Assembly: GCF_005795905.1 (NCBI RefSeq)
Contig: NZ_VAWE01000001.1
Coordinates: forward strand, 2,204,501 to 2,268,500
Source of the DNA: Streptomyces marianii
Lineage (GTDB): Bacteria; Actinomycetota; Actinomycetes; Streptomycetales; Streptomycetaceae
Direction: 5' to 3'
Length of the DNA stretch: 64,000 nucleotides
The notes beneath the pieces were generated by a model. It saw only the letters and a list, made by a program, of their open reading frames with translations, was not told where the DNA came from and searched no databases. The position numbers and the translations under genes were made by a program. Position 1 is the stretch's first letter, and the number at the start of each line of letters is the position of its first letter. This document shows, one piece after another, positions 9,693 to 16,566 of this stretch.

Positions 9693-10334
9693 ATGAGCAC
9701 CGCGCCACCGCGTCCCGAGACGACCGTCGCCGACATCTGGGTGGACCCCCGCTGCCCCTGGGCGTGGATCACCTCACGCTGGATGCTGGAGGTGGAACAG
9801 GTCCGGCCGCTGGAGACTCGTTTCCACATCATGAGCCTGTCGGTCCTCAACCAGGGCCGCGAGGTACCCGAGAAGTACCGCCAGGGCATGATCGACGGCT
9901 GGGCCTGCGTGCGCGTGTGCGTCGTGGCACAGCAGCGGTACGGCAACGGGGTGCTGCGCCCCCTCTACAACGCCATGGGCCGTCTGATCCACCACGAGAA
10001 GGCCGGGCTCGGTCACGACATGATCCTCGCCGCCCTGGAGGAGGCGGGTCTGCCCGCCGACCTGATCGAGGCCGCTGAGGACACTTCCTGGGACGAGCCG
10101 TTGCGGGCCGAACACCACGAGGGGATGGACCCGGTCGGTTCCGAGGTCGGCACCCCAGTGATCCACGTGCCCGGCCCTGACGGGAAGCCGCTGGCGTTCT
10201 TCGGCCCCGTGCTCACCCCCGCCCCCCGCGGCGAAGCCGCCGGAACGCTCTGGGACGGCGTGCTTGCCGTGGCGAGCACCGACGGCTTCTTCGAGTTGAA
10301 GCGCGGCCGCGACCGCGACCCGGTCTTCGACTGA
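9693..10334 (+). CDS. Rv2466c-family (mycothiol-dependent nitroreductase-like) DsbA-fold protein
   Basis: A 213-residue thioredoxin-fold protein with a DsbA-like helical insertion. Rv2466c of Mycobacterium tuberculosis, the family founder, reduces nitro compounds with mycothiol and has a CPWC motif. Here residues 16-23 read VDPRCPWA, so the first cysteine is kept while the second is alanine. The family pattern continues in VLNQGREVPEKYR and in the cis-proline region GTPVIHV. The ATG at 9693 gives MSTAPPRPETTVADIWVDP. A single cysteine would suit a monothiol mechanism with mycothiol, which is an inference. The divergent LysR gene is the likely regulator. Confidence 0.8.
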   Translation: MSTAPPRPETTVADIWVDPRCPWAWITSRWMLEVEQVRPLETRFHIMSLSVLNQGREVPEKYRQGMIDGWACVRVCVVAQQRYGNGVLRPLYNAMGRLIHHEKAGLGHDMILAALEEAGLPADLIEAAEDTSWDEPLRAEHHEGMDPVGSEVGTPVIHVPGPDGKPLAFFGPVLTPAPRGEAAGTLWDGVLAVASTDGFFELKRGRDRDPVFD

Positions 10335-10392
10335 GCCGGGTGGGCGGACGGACGTTGCGAACCACGGTGATTCCCAAGGGATTCGAGGCAGG

Positions 10393-11400
10393 ATGAAGAG
10401 CAGACGGAACGGACCCACGGCAGCCCTGACCGGCCTGGCTCCGGCCATTTGGGGCAGCACCTATCTGGTGACCACCGAGCTGTTGCCGCCGGACCGGCCA
10501 CTCCTGGCGACCACTGTGCGGGCTCTGCCGGGCGGCCTGTTCCTGCTGGCCCTCGGCCGCAAGCTTCCTGTCGGCATCTGGTGGTGGCGCGCACTGGTGC
10601 TGGGCGTTCTGAACATCGGCGCTTTCAACTTCCTGCTCTTCGTCGCGGCCTACCGACTTCCGGGTGGCATCGCCGCCATGATCATGTCGGCACAGCCCAT
10701 GTTCGTTGTGATCCTCGCCGCCCTCTTCCTCGGCGACAGGATCAGAGCCATCCATGCCCTGGCCTGCGTGATGGGCACCGGGGGCGTGGGGGTGCTCGTT
10801 TTCAAAGGCGCGGCGTCGCTCGACACCATCGGAGTCCTCGCCGCGGTCGGCGGAGCCCTGTGCATGGCCTCGGGCATCACACTGACCAAGCGGTGGGGAC
10901 GGCCGGAGGGCGTCAGCCTGCTCACGTTCACCGGGTGGCAACTCACGGCGGGCGGTGTGGTCCTGCTGCCGTTCTGGCTGTCGCTGGAAGACCTTCCCGA
11001 CGGTCTCACCGGCTCCAACGTCATCGGGTTCGCCTACCTCGTCACCCTGGGCGCGGTCCTGAGCTACATCGTCTGGTTCCGGGGCATCGAACACCTGCCA
11101 GCCGTGGCGGTCTCCTTCCTCGCGCTGGGCAGCCCGGTCGTGGCGACCCTGCTGGGCTACCTCGTCAAGGACCAGATGCTGTCCGCCCTGCAGATCGTCG
11201 GCATGGTCGTCATCTTCCTCGCGGTTTCGCTCGGCCAGCCGCGCCCGCCCGAACCGAAGTCCGAGGAGACTCCCTCGCCCCCCCACCCCGCACCACTGGC
11301 CCGCGCTGCCCGACCACCCCGCTCTGCAACAGGAACGCAGCGGACAACGGCGGGCGCACCACACGCCATGACCTCCCCCGCTGGATCCCAGCGGCCATGA
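10393..11400 (+). CDS. EamA/DMT family transporter
   Basis: A 335-residue membrane protein with about ten hydrophobic helices arranged as two EamA repeats, the drug/metabolite transporter superfamily. The first repeat starts GLAPAIWGSTYLVTTELLPP and the second near SGITLTKRWGRPEGVSLLTF. After the last helix (VGMVVIFLAVSLGQPR, near residue 280) there is an unusual 55-residue Pro/Ser/Ala-rich tail that may be read-through of a once shorter gene. The substrate is unknown. It starts 58 bases after the Rv2466c-like gene on the same strand, so cotranscription is likely. Confidence 0.88.
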   Translation: MKSRRNGPTAALTGLAPAIWGSTYLVTTELLPPDRPLLATTVRALPGGLFLLALGRKLPVGIWWWRALVLGVLNIGAFNFLLFVAAYRLPGGIAAMIMSAQPMFVVILAALFLGDRIRAIHALACVMGTGGVGVLVFKGAASLDTIGVLAAVGGALCMASGITLTKRWGRPEGVSLLTFTGWQLTAGGVVLLPFWLSLEDLPDGLTGSNVIGFAYLVTLGAVLSYIVWFRGIEHLPAVAVSFLALGSPVVATLLGYLVKDQMLSALQIVGMVVIFLAVSLGQPRPPEPKSEETPSPPHPAPLARAARPPRSATGTQRTTAGAPHAMTSPAGSQRP

Positions 11401-11474
11401 GGCACGTGGGTACCACGCCTGTCCACGTCCGGAGAGACTTCGCATCGCGGCTGGTCAGACGGGATGAAAAGGAG

Positions 11475-11511
11475 GACGGCCGGAGCCCCCGCACAGTGGG
11501 CTCCGGCCGTC
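11475..11511. terminator. Bidirectional hairpin between convergent genes
   Basis: A perfect 14-base stem, GACGGCCGGAGCCC against GGGCTCCGGCCGTC, with a nine-base loop lies between the convergent EamA gene (stop 11400) and aldehyde dehydrogenase (stop 11527). It can serve both directions. Confidence 0.75.
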
Positions 11512-11526
11512 GGTCGGGAAACGTGT

Positions 11527-12972
11527 CTACAGGGCGAGTCCGGTGAGGACGAGCACCCGCTCGTACGTGTAGTCGTCCATCGCGAACTTCACGCCCTCGC
11601 GGCCCACGCCGGACTGCTTGGCACCGCCGTAGGGCATCTGGTCGGCGCGGTAGGACGGGACGTCGCCGACGATCACGCCACCGACCTCCAGCGCCCGGTG
11701 GGCGCGGAAGGCGGTCTGCAGGTCGTGGGTGAACACGCCTGCCTGGAGGCCGTACTTGGAGCTGTTGACCACCGCGAAGGCCTCGGCCTCGCCGTCGGCG
11801 CTCTGGACGGTGAGGACCGGCCCGAAGACCTCCTCGCAGGCGAGGGTGGCGTGCGCCGGAACACCGGTGAGCACGGTCGGGGCGTAGGAGGCGCCGTCGC
11901 GCTTGCCGCCGGTGTGGAGCTGGGCGCCGGCCTCGACCGCCTCGTCCACCCAGGACTCGACGCGCTTGGCGGCGTCCTCGCTGACCAGCGGGCCGACGTC
12001 GGTGGACGGGTCGGACGGGTCTCCGGTGTTCTGCGCCTCGACCGCGGCGACGATCCTCGGCAGCAGCCGGTCGTACACCGAGGCGTCGGCGATCACGCGC
12101 TGGACGGAGATGCAGGACTGGCCGCCCTGGTAGTTGGAGAAGGTGGCGATACGGGTCGCCGCCCAGTCGAGGTCCTCCTCGGAGGCGAAGTCGGCGAGGA
12201 CGACGGCCGCGCCGTTGCCGCCGAGTTCCAGGGTGCAGTGCTTGCGCGGCACCGAGTCCATGATCGCGTAGCCGACCTTGTCGGAACCCGTGAAGGAGAT
12301 GACCGGGAGGCGCTCGTCCTGGACGAGGGCGGGCATCTTGTCGTTGGGGACCGGCAGCACCGACCAGGAGCCGGCGGGCAGCTCGGTCTCGGCGAGCAGC
12401 TCGCCGAGGATCAGACCGGACAGCGGAGTGGCCGGAGCGGGCTTGAGGATGATCGGCGCGCCGACGGCGATGGCCGGGGCGATCTTGTGGGCGCACAGGT
12501 TCAGCGGGAAGTTGAACGGCGCGATCCCGAGGACGACGCCCTTCGGGAAGCGGCGGGTGAGGGCGAGGCGCCCCTGGCCGCCGGCGTCCGTGTCGAGGCG
12601 CTGGGCCTCGCCGCCGTTGAAGCGACGGGCCTCTTCGGCGGCGAACCGGAAGACGGAGACCGCACGGCCGACCTCGCCGCGGGCCCACTTGACGGGCTTG
12701 CCGTTCTCGGCGGAGATCAGCTGGGCGATCTCCTCGGTGCGCTCGACGAGGCGCCGGGAGACGTGCTCCAGGGCGGCGGCGCGGACATGGGCCGGGGTCG
12801 CGGCGAACTCGTCCACGACGGCGTGGGCGGCGACAACGGCCTCCTCGACCTGGGCGTCGGTCGGGACGGCGACCGTGCCGACGAGACGGCCGTCCCAGGG
12901 GGAGGTCACGTCGAAGGTCGTCTCGCCGGTGGCCTGGCGGCCGGCGAGCCAGAAGGCGTGGGTGGAAGTCAT
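11527..12972 (-). CDS. NAD(P)-dependent aldehyde dehydrogenase
   Basis: Oxidises an aldehyde to the acid; 481 residues, the normal length of the ALDH superfamily. Visible motifs are GIAPFNFPLNL, the general-base region LELGGNGAAVV and the catalytic cysteine in NYQGGQSCISVQRV near residue 285. Ending MPYGGAKQSGVGREGVK is the usual C-terminal signature. The ATG at 12972 gives MTSTHAFWLAGRQATGE. The variant LELGGNGAAVV rather than LELGGKAP, and QSCISVQ rather than QDCTAAT, set it apart from the two aminobutyraldehyde-type enzymes in this window, so a different substrate (for example succinate semialdehyde) is plausible. A candidate operator lies about 130 bases upstream. Confidence 0.92.
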   Translation of the reverse strand: MTSTHAFWLAGRQATGETTFDVTSPWDGRLVGTVAVPTDAQVEEAVVAAHAVVDEFAATPAHVRAAALEHVSRRLVERTEEIAQLISAENGKPVKWARGEVGRAVSVFRFAAEEARRFNGGEAQRLDTDAGGQGRLALTRRFPKGVVLGIAPFNFPLNLCAHKIAPAIAVGAPIILKPAPATPLSGLILGELLAETELPAGSWSVLPVPNDKMPALVQDERLPVISFTGSDKVGYAIMDSVPRKHCTLELGGNGAAVVLADFASEEDLDWAATRIATFSNYQGGQSCISVQRVIADASVYDRLLPRIVAAVEAQNTGDPSDPSTDVGPLVSEDAAKRVESWVDEAVEAGAQLHTGGKRDGASYAPTVLTGVPAHATLACEEVFGPVLTVQSADGEAEAFAVVNSSKYGLQAGVFTHDLQTAFRAHRALEVGGVIVGDVPSYRADQMPYGGAKQSGVGREGVKFAMDDYTYERVLVLTGLAL

Positions 12973-13099
12973 TTGGGGTCCCGGCCCTTCCGAAGTAGTG
13001 GGTTGCCTCTTCTCACACGTTAGGGCGGCCGGGCCGGAACATGGGTTGTCCGCGTTGGAGTGGTCGGCCGGATCGCCCTGCCGCTTTGGCGAGTGCGCG

Positions 13100-13124
13100 G
13101 ACTCTGCTGCCCAATTCCGGGGCA
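13100..13124. promoter_or_regulatory. CTCTGCTGC-type operator candidate, site A
   Basis: Reads GACTCTGCTGCCCAATTCCG then GGGCA. It lies upstream of the aldehyde dehydrogenase and shares CTCTGCTGCyC with sites B (13185-13219) and C (14537-14559), which suggests one regulator for several of these genes. Confidence 0.4.
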
Positions 13125-13184
13125 ACTCCGACACGCGGACCATGACCTGCGACAACGCGGTGACCGTCGCGGCCTTCCCGGCAT

Positions 13185-13219
13185 GACTCTGCTGCTCAGC
13201 CGAATTGAGCAGCAGAGTC
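13185..13219. promoter_or_regulatory. Perfect 14-bp inverted repeat, operator or terminator, site B
   Basis: GACTCTGCTGCTCA is followed after seven bases by its exact complement TGAGCAGCAGAGTC. It sits between the EamA stop (13273) and the aldehyde dehydrogenase start (12972). It could end EamA transcription, but the shared CTCTGCTGCyC core with sites A and C also fits a dyad operator. Confidence 0.5.
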
Positions 13220-13272
13220 TGCGCGGGGCTCCCGTCGCCCGCCGCCCGGGGATGCGCGGGGCCCCGCAGGCG

Positions 13273-14433
13273 TCAGCGGCGGCGTTCAGTACTGACGATC
13301 AGGCAGACGCCGGCCACCACGACCGCGCCGCCGACGACGATCGGCCAGGTCAGCCGCTCCCCGAGGATCAGCGCGCCGAGGAGTACGGCGACCACCGGGT
13401 TGACGTAGGCGTAGGTGGCCACGAGCGAGAGCGGGGCGGAGTGCAGCAGCCAGGCGTACGCCGTGAACGCGATCAGCGAGCCGAAGACGACCAGATAGGC
13501 GAGGGCGGTCCAGGAGCGGCCGGAGACCTCGGCGAGCGCGAAGCCCCGCTGTTCACCGCGGCCCAGGCCGACGAGCAGACAGCCGATGCCGCCCGCGACC
13601 ATCTCGTAGGCGCTCGCGGCGAACGGGTTGGCCGGCATGGGGACGCGGGAGGAGAAGAAGGAGCCCACCGACCACATGACGGTCCCGGCGATCACGGTCA
13701 GCACACCCCAGAGGCGGACGTCGCCGCTCAGCCCCGGCAGGGTCAGCACGGCGAGCCCCGCGAGCCCGAGGAGGACGCCGCCGTAGGCCCCGGTGCCGGG
13801 CCGCTCACCGGAGGCCCGCCGCAGGACGACCACCCAGGCCGGGACGACGGCGACCAGCAGCGCGGCGAGTCCGGAGGGGACGGCCGTCTCGGCGAGGACC
13901 ACGAGCCCGTTGCCGCCGAGGAGCAGCAGCAACCCGACCACGGCGGCGGAGAGCAGTTGAGCGCGGGTGGCACGCAGCGCAGACGGCCCCTGGCGCCAGG
14001 CGACGATCGCGGCGAGGAGCAGCCCGGCGGCGACGAACCGCGCTCCGGCCGAGAGGAACGGCGGCATGGTCTCCACGGCCACGCGGATGCCGAGGTACGT
14101 GGACCCCCACACGACGTAGACGATGGCGAGCGCTGCCCAGACCGGCCCTGATATCCGGCGGCCGGACGCGGGCACGGACGCGGAGTCGACGGCGGATGCG
14201 GCTCCGGCTTCGGCTCCGGCTTCGGCTCCGGCTTCGGCTTCGGAGCGGAGGGCGGCAGCGGGGCCGGCTCCCGCTTCCGTGCCGGGTGGGGTGCCGGGTG
14301 AGATGCCCGCTTCCGCGCCGGGTGGGGTGCCCGCTTCGGAGGCGGGACGGGCAGGGGGTCTGCTCGCGCGGGGCGAGCCGGAAGTGGGGTTGCCGGGAGT
14401 GGGGTTGCCGGCGTCTGCCGCGGGTTGTGTCAT
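13273..14433 (-). CDS. EamA/DMT family transporter with repetitive N-terminal extension
   Basis: A 386-residue exporter-type protein. Residues from about 95 form ten membrane helices in two EamA repeats (ISGPVWAALAIVYVVWGSTY, GGNGLVVLAETAVPSGLAALL, AWLLHSAPLSLVATYAYVNP). The ending GERLTWPIVVGGAVVVAGVC resembles members of the DMT family that export amino acids or small metabolites; the substrate is not shown. The first 90 residues are low complexity, rich in Gly, Ala, Glu and Pro, and are encoded in part by a tandem GCTCCGGCTTCG repeat near 14201-14252. A true start further inside is possible. Site C lies about 105 bases upstream. Confidence 0.87.
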   Translation of the reverse strand: MTQPAADAGNPTPGNPTSGSPRASRPPARPASEAGTPPGAEAGISPGTPPGTEAGAGPAAALRSEAEAGAEAGAEAGAASAVDSASVPASGRRISGPVWAALAIVYVVWGSTYLGIRVAVETMPPFLSAGARFVAAGLLLAAIVAWRQGPSALRATRAQLLSAAVVGLLLLLGGNGLVVLAETAVPSGLAALLVAVVPAWVVVLRRASGERPGTGAYGGVLLGLAGLAVLTLPGLSGDVRLWGVLTVIAGTVMWSVGSFFSSRVPMPANPFAASAYEMVAGGIGCLLVGLGRGEQRGFALAEVSGRSWTALAYLVVFGSLIAFTAYAWLLHSAPLSLVATYAYVNPVVAVLLGALILGERLTWPIVVGGAVVVAGVCLIVSTERRR

Positions 14434-14536
14434 CGGTCCTTCCCGTCTCGTGGACGGCCGGACGGATGTCTCCCCCGCCCGACTGGTGATCACGAGGGTG
14501 GACCTTAGGCAGTTCGGCGACCGAACACCATGTTTT

Positions 14537-14559
14537 CTGCCCGATTCCGGGCAGCAGAG
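14537..14559. promoter_or_regulatory. CTCTGCTGC-type operator candidate, site C
   Basis: CTGCCC-GATTCC-GGGCAG forms a short dyad, and its complement begins CTCTGCTGCCC as in sites A and B. It is about 105 bases before the EamA start at 14433. Confidence 0.4.
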
Positions 14560-14711
14560 AGGGAATTTATCTGCGGCGGATCACACAGAGCGGCGGTCTA
14601 CCTGGCCGCGGCTCCTGACCGGGTGGCTCCACGGGACGGCGGTCGAGGCGGCCGGTGACCGAGGGCCAGCGGCCCCGGCCTCTGCCCCGGGCCGGCCCCA
14701 TGGCCCGGGGG

Positions 14712-14890
14712 CGAGCCGTCGGCTCCGGGCAGGGGCAACACGGCTCCGAACCGTCAGCCCCGGACAGGGGCAACACGACCCCGAACCGTCAGCCCCGGAC
14801 AGGGGCAACACGACCCCGAACCGTCAGCCCCGGACAGGCGCAACACGACCCCGAACCGTCAGCCCCGGACAGGCGCAACACGACCCCGAA
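14712..14890. repeat. 35-bp tandem repeat array, about five copies
   Basis: Copies start with CCGAACCGTCAGCCCCGGAC at 14746, 14781, 14816 and 14851, exactly 35 bases apart, with a degenerate copy before (from about 14712) and a truncated one at 14886. Each intact unit holds GCCCC-GGACA-GGGGC, a small hairpin; the last two units carry AGGCGC instead, breaking one pair. The array lies directly after the PucR stop, before the EamA promoter region. The rest of the 460-base gap holds no gene. Confidence 0.8.
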
Positions 14891-14892
14891 CC

Positions 14893-16464
14893 CTACTCCG
14901 GGGCCGGAGCCGGCAGCGGGGTCTCGGTCGCCTTGAGGGCCAGCCAGAGCTCCATGCGCACGTCCGGGTCGTCCAGGGAGCGGCCGAGGATCTCCTCGAC
15001 GCGCCGCATGCGGTAGCGCAGGGTGTGGCGGTGGACGCCCAGGTCGGCCGCGGCCGCGTCCCACTGGCCGTGGCGGGAGAGCCAGGCGCGCAGGGAGGCC
15101 ACGAGGTCGCCGCGGCCGGTCGCGTCGTGCTCCCGCAGGGCTCGCAGCATCCCGTCGGCGAAGGCGCGCACCGCGTCGTCCGCGAGCAGCGGCAGCACGG
15201 AGCCGGTCGCGAGCTCCTCGTGCTCGACGAGCGCCCGGCCCCGCCTGCGGGCGACGGAGAGGGCCTGCTCGGCCTGCTTGTACGCCGTGGCGGCTGCGAT
15301 CGGGCCCGCCGGCGCGGACATCCCGACGACCACCCCCGCCTCCTCCGTCTCGCGTTCGGTGTACGGATCGCACGCGAGCGCGACCGCTCCCCCGTCGGCA
15401 GCGAGGACCACCAGCCTGCCGTCGCTCTCCCACACGGTCAGCACGGGCTCTCCGGCCCGGGCGGCGGTCGCCTCCAGCGCTTCGGCGAACGAGTGCAAGG
15501 GATGCTCGGCCGCCGGGTCCGGTTCGCCGGACAGTTCGGCGACGAGCAGCCGGAACGGGGCGTCCAGGAGCCCTCCGTACAGGTCCCCGGCGACCGTCCT
15601 GGCGTGGTCCGGCTGGCCGGAGAGCATCATCCTGAGCACCGCCGCGCCGAGCCGCTGCTCGGCGGCCTGCAGCGAACGCGACCGTTCCGTCGCGAGCGTC
15701 AGCAGGGCCACCGCGGAGTGCACGGCGTAGCGCTCGGCGGTGCCGAGCGGCGCTCCGGTGCCGACCGCGAGCGCGCCGCGGACCCGCCGCCCGGTGCCCA
15801 GCGACTGGAGTTCGACGCGGTCCTCCGTACCGCCGACGACCGCGCTGGCGGGAGCGGGGCGTTCCCGCAGGCGCTCCACGTCGCCCGTGATCCGGGCCGC
15901 GCGCCGGACGGCCCATTCGGGCGCGGCGGCGACGACGGCACCGGAGGCGTCGTAGAGCGCGGCCCAGCCGTCCACGTGTGCGGCGAGCCTGGTGAGCAGG
16001 GCCGCGGGCCCCTCGGCGAGCGCGGCCCGTGTCAGCTCCCGCTGGGCCTCGAAGCCGGCGGTGACGGCTCGGTACTGATCAGCCGCGATGGCCGCGGAAA
16101 CCGCCTTGCTGATGGCCAGGAAAGGCGTGCGCCGGGGCACTTCGAGGAGGGGGAAGTCCTCGGCCGCGGCCGCCTCCAGCAACGCGTCCGGGATGTCGTC
16201 GTAGTTGACCCCGACGGCGAAGCCCAGCCCGGCGACACCCGCACCCGCGAGCCGCCGCACGTAGCGGCGCATCGCCTCCCGGTCGGCGGCGTCGAGGGTC
16301 ATCGCGGTGACGAGCAGCAGCTCGCCGCCCTCCATGTACGGCACGGGGTCCGCCAGCTCGCTGGCGTGCACCCAGCGCACGGGGGTTCCCAGACGGTCCT
16401 CCCCGGCGCGTACGGCCAGCTTGAGCGCGGAGTGCTGGACGAGGGAAGCGAGGGTGACCGGCAT
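14893..16464 (-). CDS. PucR family transcriptional regulator
   Basis: A 523-residue regulator with the PucR layout: an N-terminal PucR domain (MPVTLASLVQHSALKLAV onward, residues 1-125), a middle GAF-like or GGDEF-like sensory part, and a C-terminal HTH_30 domain reading AAADLGVHRHTLRYRMRRVE near residues 480-500. PucR proteins control purine, GABA or amino acid catabolism; in Streptomyces several sit beside transaminase genes. Start at 16464 is the first methionine of the domain; upstream readings to 16548 add unconserved sequence. It precedes the EamA and aldehyde dehydrogenase genes on the same strand and is a reasonable candidate for the shared CTCTGCTGC sites. Confidence 0.9.
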   Translation of the reverse strand: MPVTLASLVQHSALKLAVRAGEDRLGTPVRWVHASELADPVPYMEGGELLLVTAMTLDAADREAMRRYVRRLAGAGVAGLGFAVGVNYDDIPDALLEAAAAEDFPLLEVPRRTPFLAISKAVSAAIAADQYRAVTAGFEAQRELTRAALAEGPAALLTRLAAHVDGWAALYDASGAVVAAAPEWAVRRAARITGDVERLRERPAPASAVVGGTEDRVELQSLGTGRRVRGALAVGTGAPLGTAERYAVHSAVALLTLATERSRSLQAAEQRLGAAVLRMMLSGQPDHARTVAGDLYGGLLDAPFRLLVAELSGEPDPAAEHPLHSFAEALEATAARAGEPVLTVWESDGRLVVLAADGGAVALACDPYTERETEEAGVVVGMSAPAGPIAAATAYKQAEQALSVARRRGRALVEHEELATGSVLPLLADDAVRAFADGMLRALREHDATGRGDLVASLRAWLSRHGQWDAAAADLGVHRHTLRYRMRRVEEILGRSLDDPDVRMELWLALKATETPLPAPAPE

Positions 16465-16566
16465 GGGACCGCGGACTTTCGGCAGAGGTTGGATAGTTCT
16501 GGGCCTATTTCGCCGTCCCGTATGAACGGCATAGCTCGATTCTGCCACCGCGTACGGGTACTCGGC

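Noticed and set aside
11464..13023. 519-codon plus-strand frame across the aldehyde dehydrogenase
   Set aside because: Low-complexity Gly/Asp/Arg composition typical of an antisense shadow; the other strand has all ALDH motifs.
14712..14890. Possible CRISPR array
   Set aside because: Units are contiguous 35-base tandem repeats with no variable spacers, and no cas genes are nearby.
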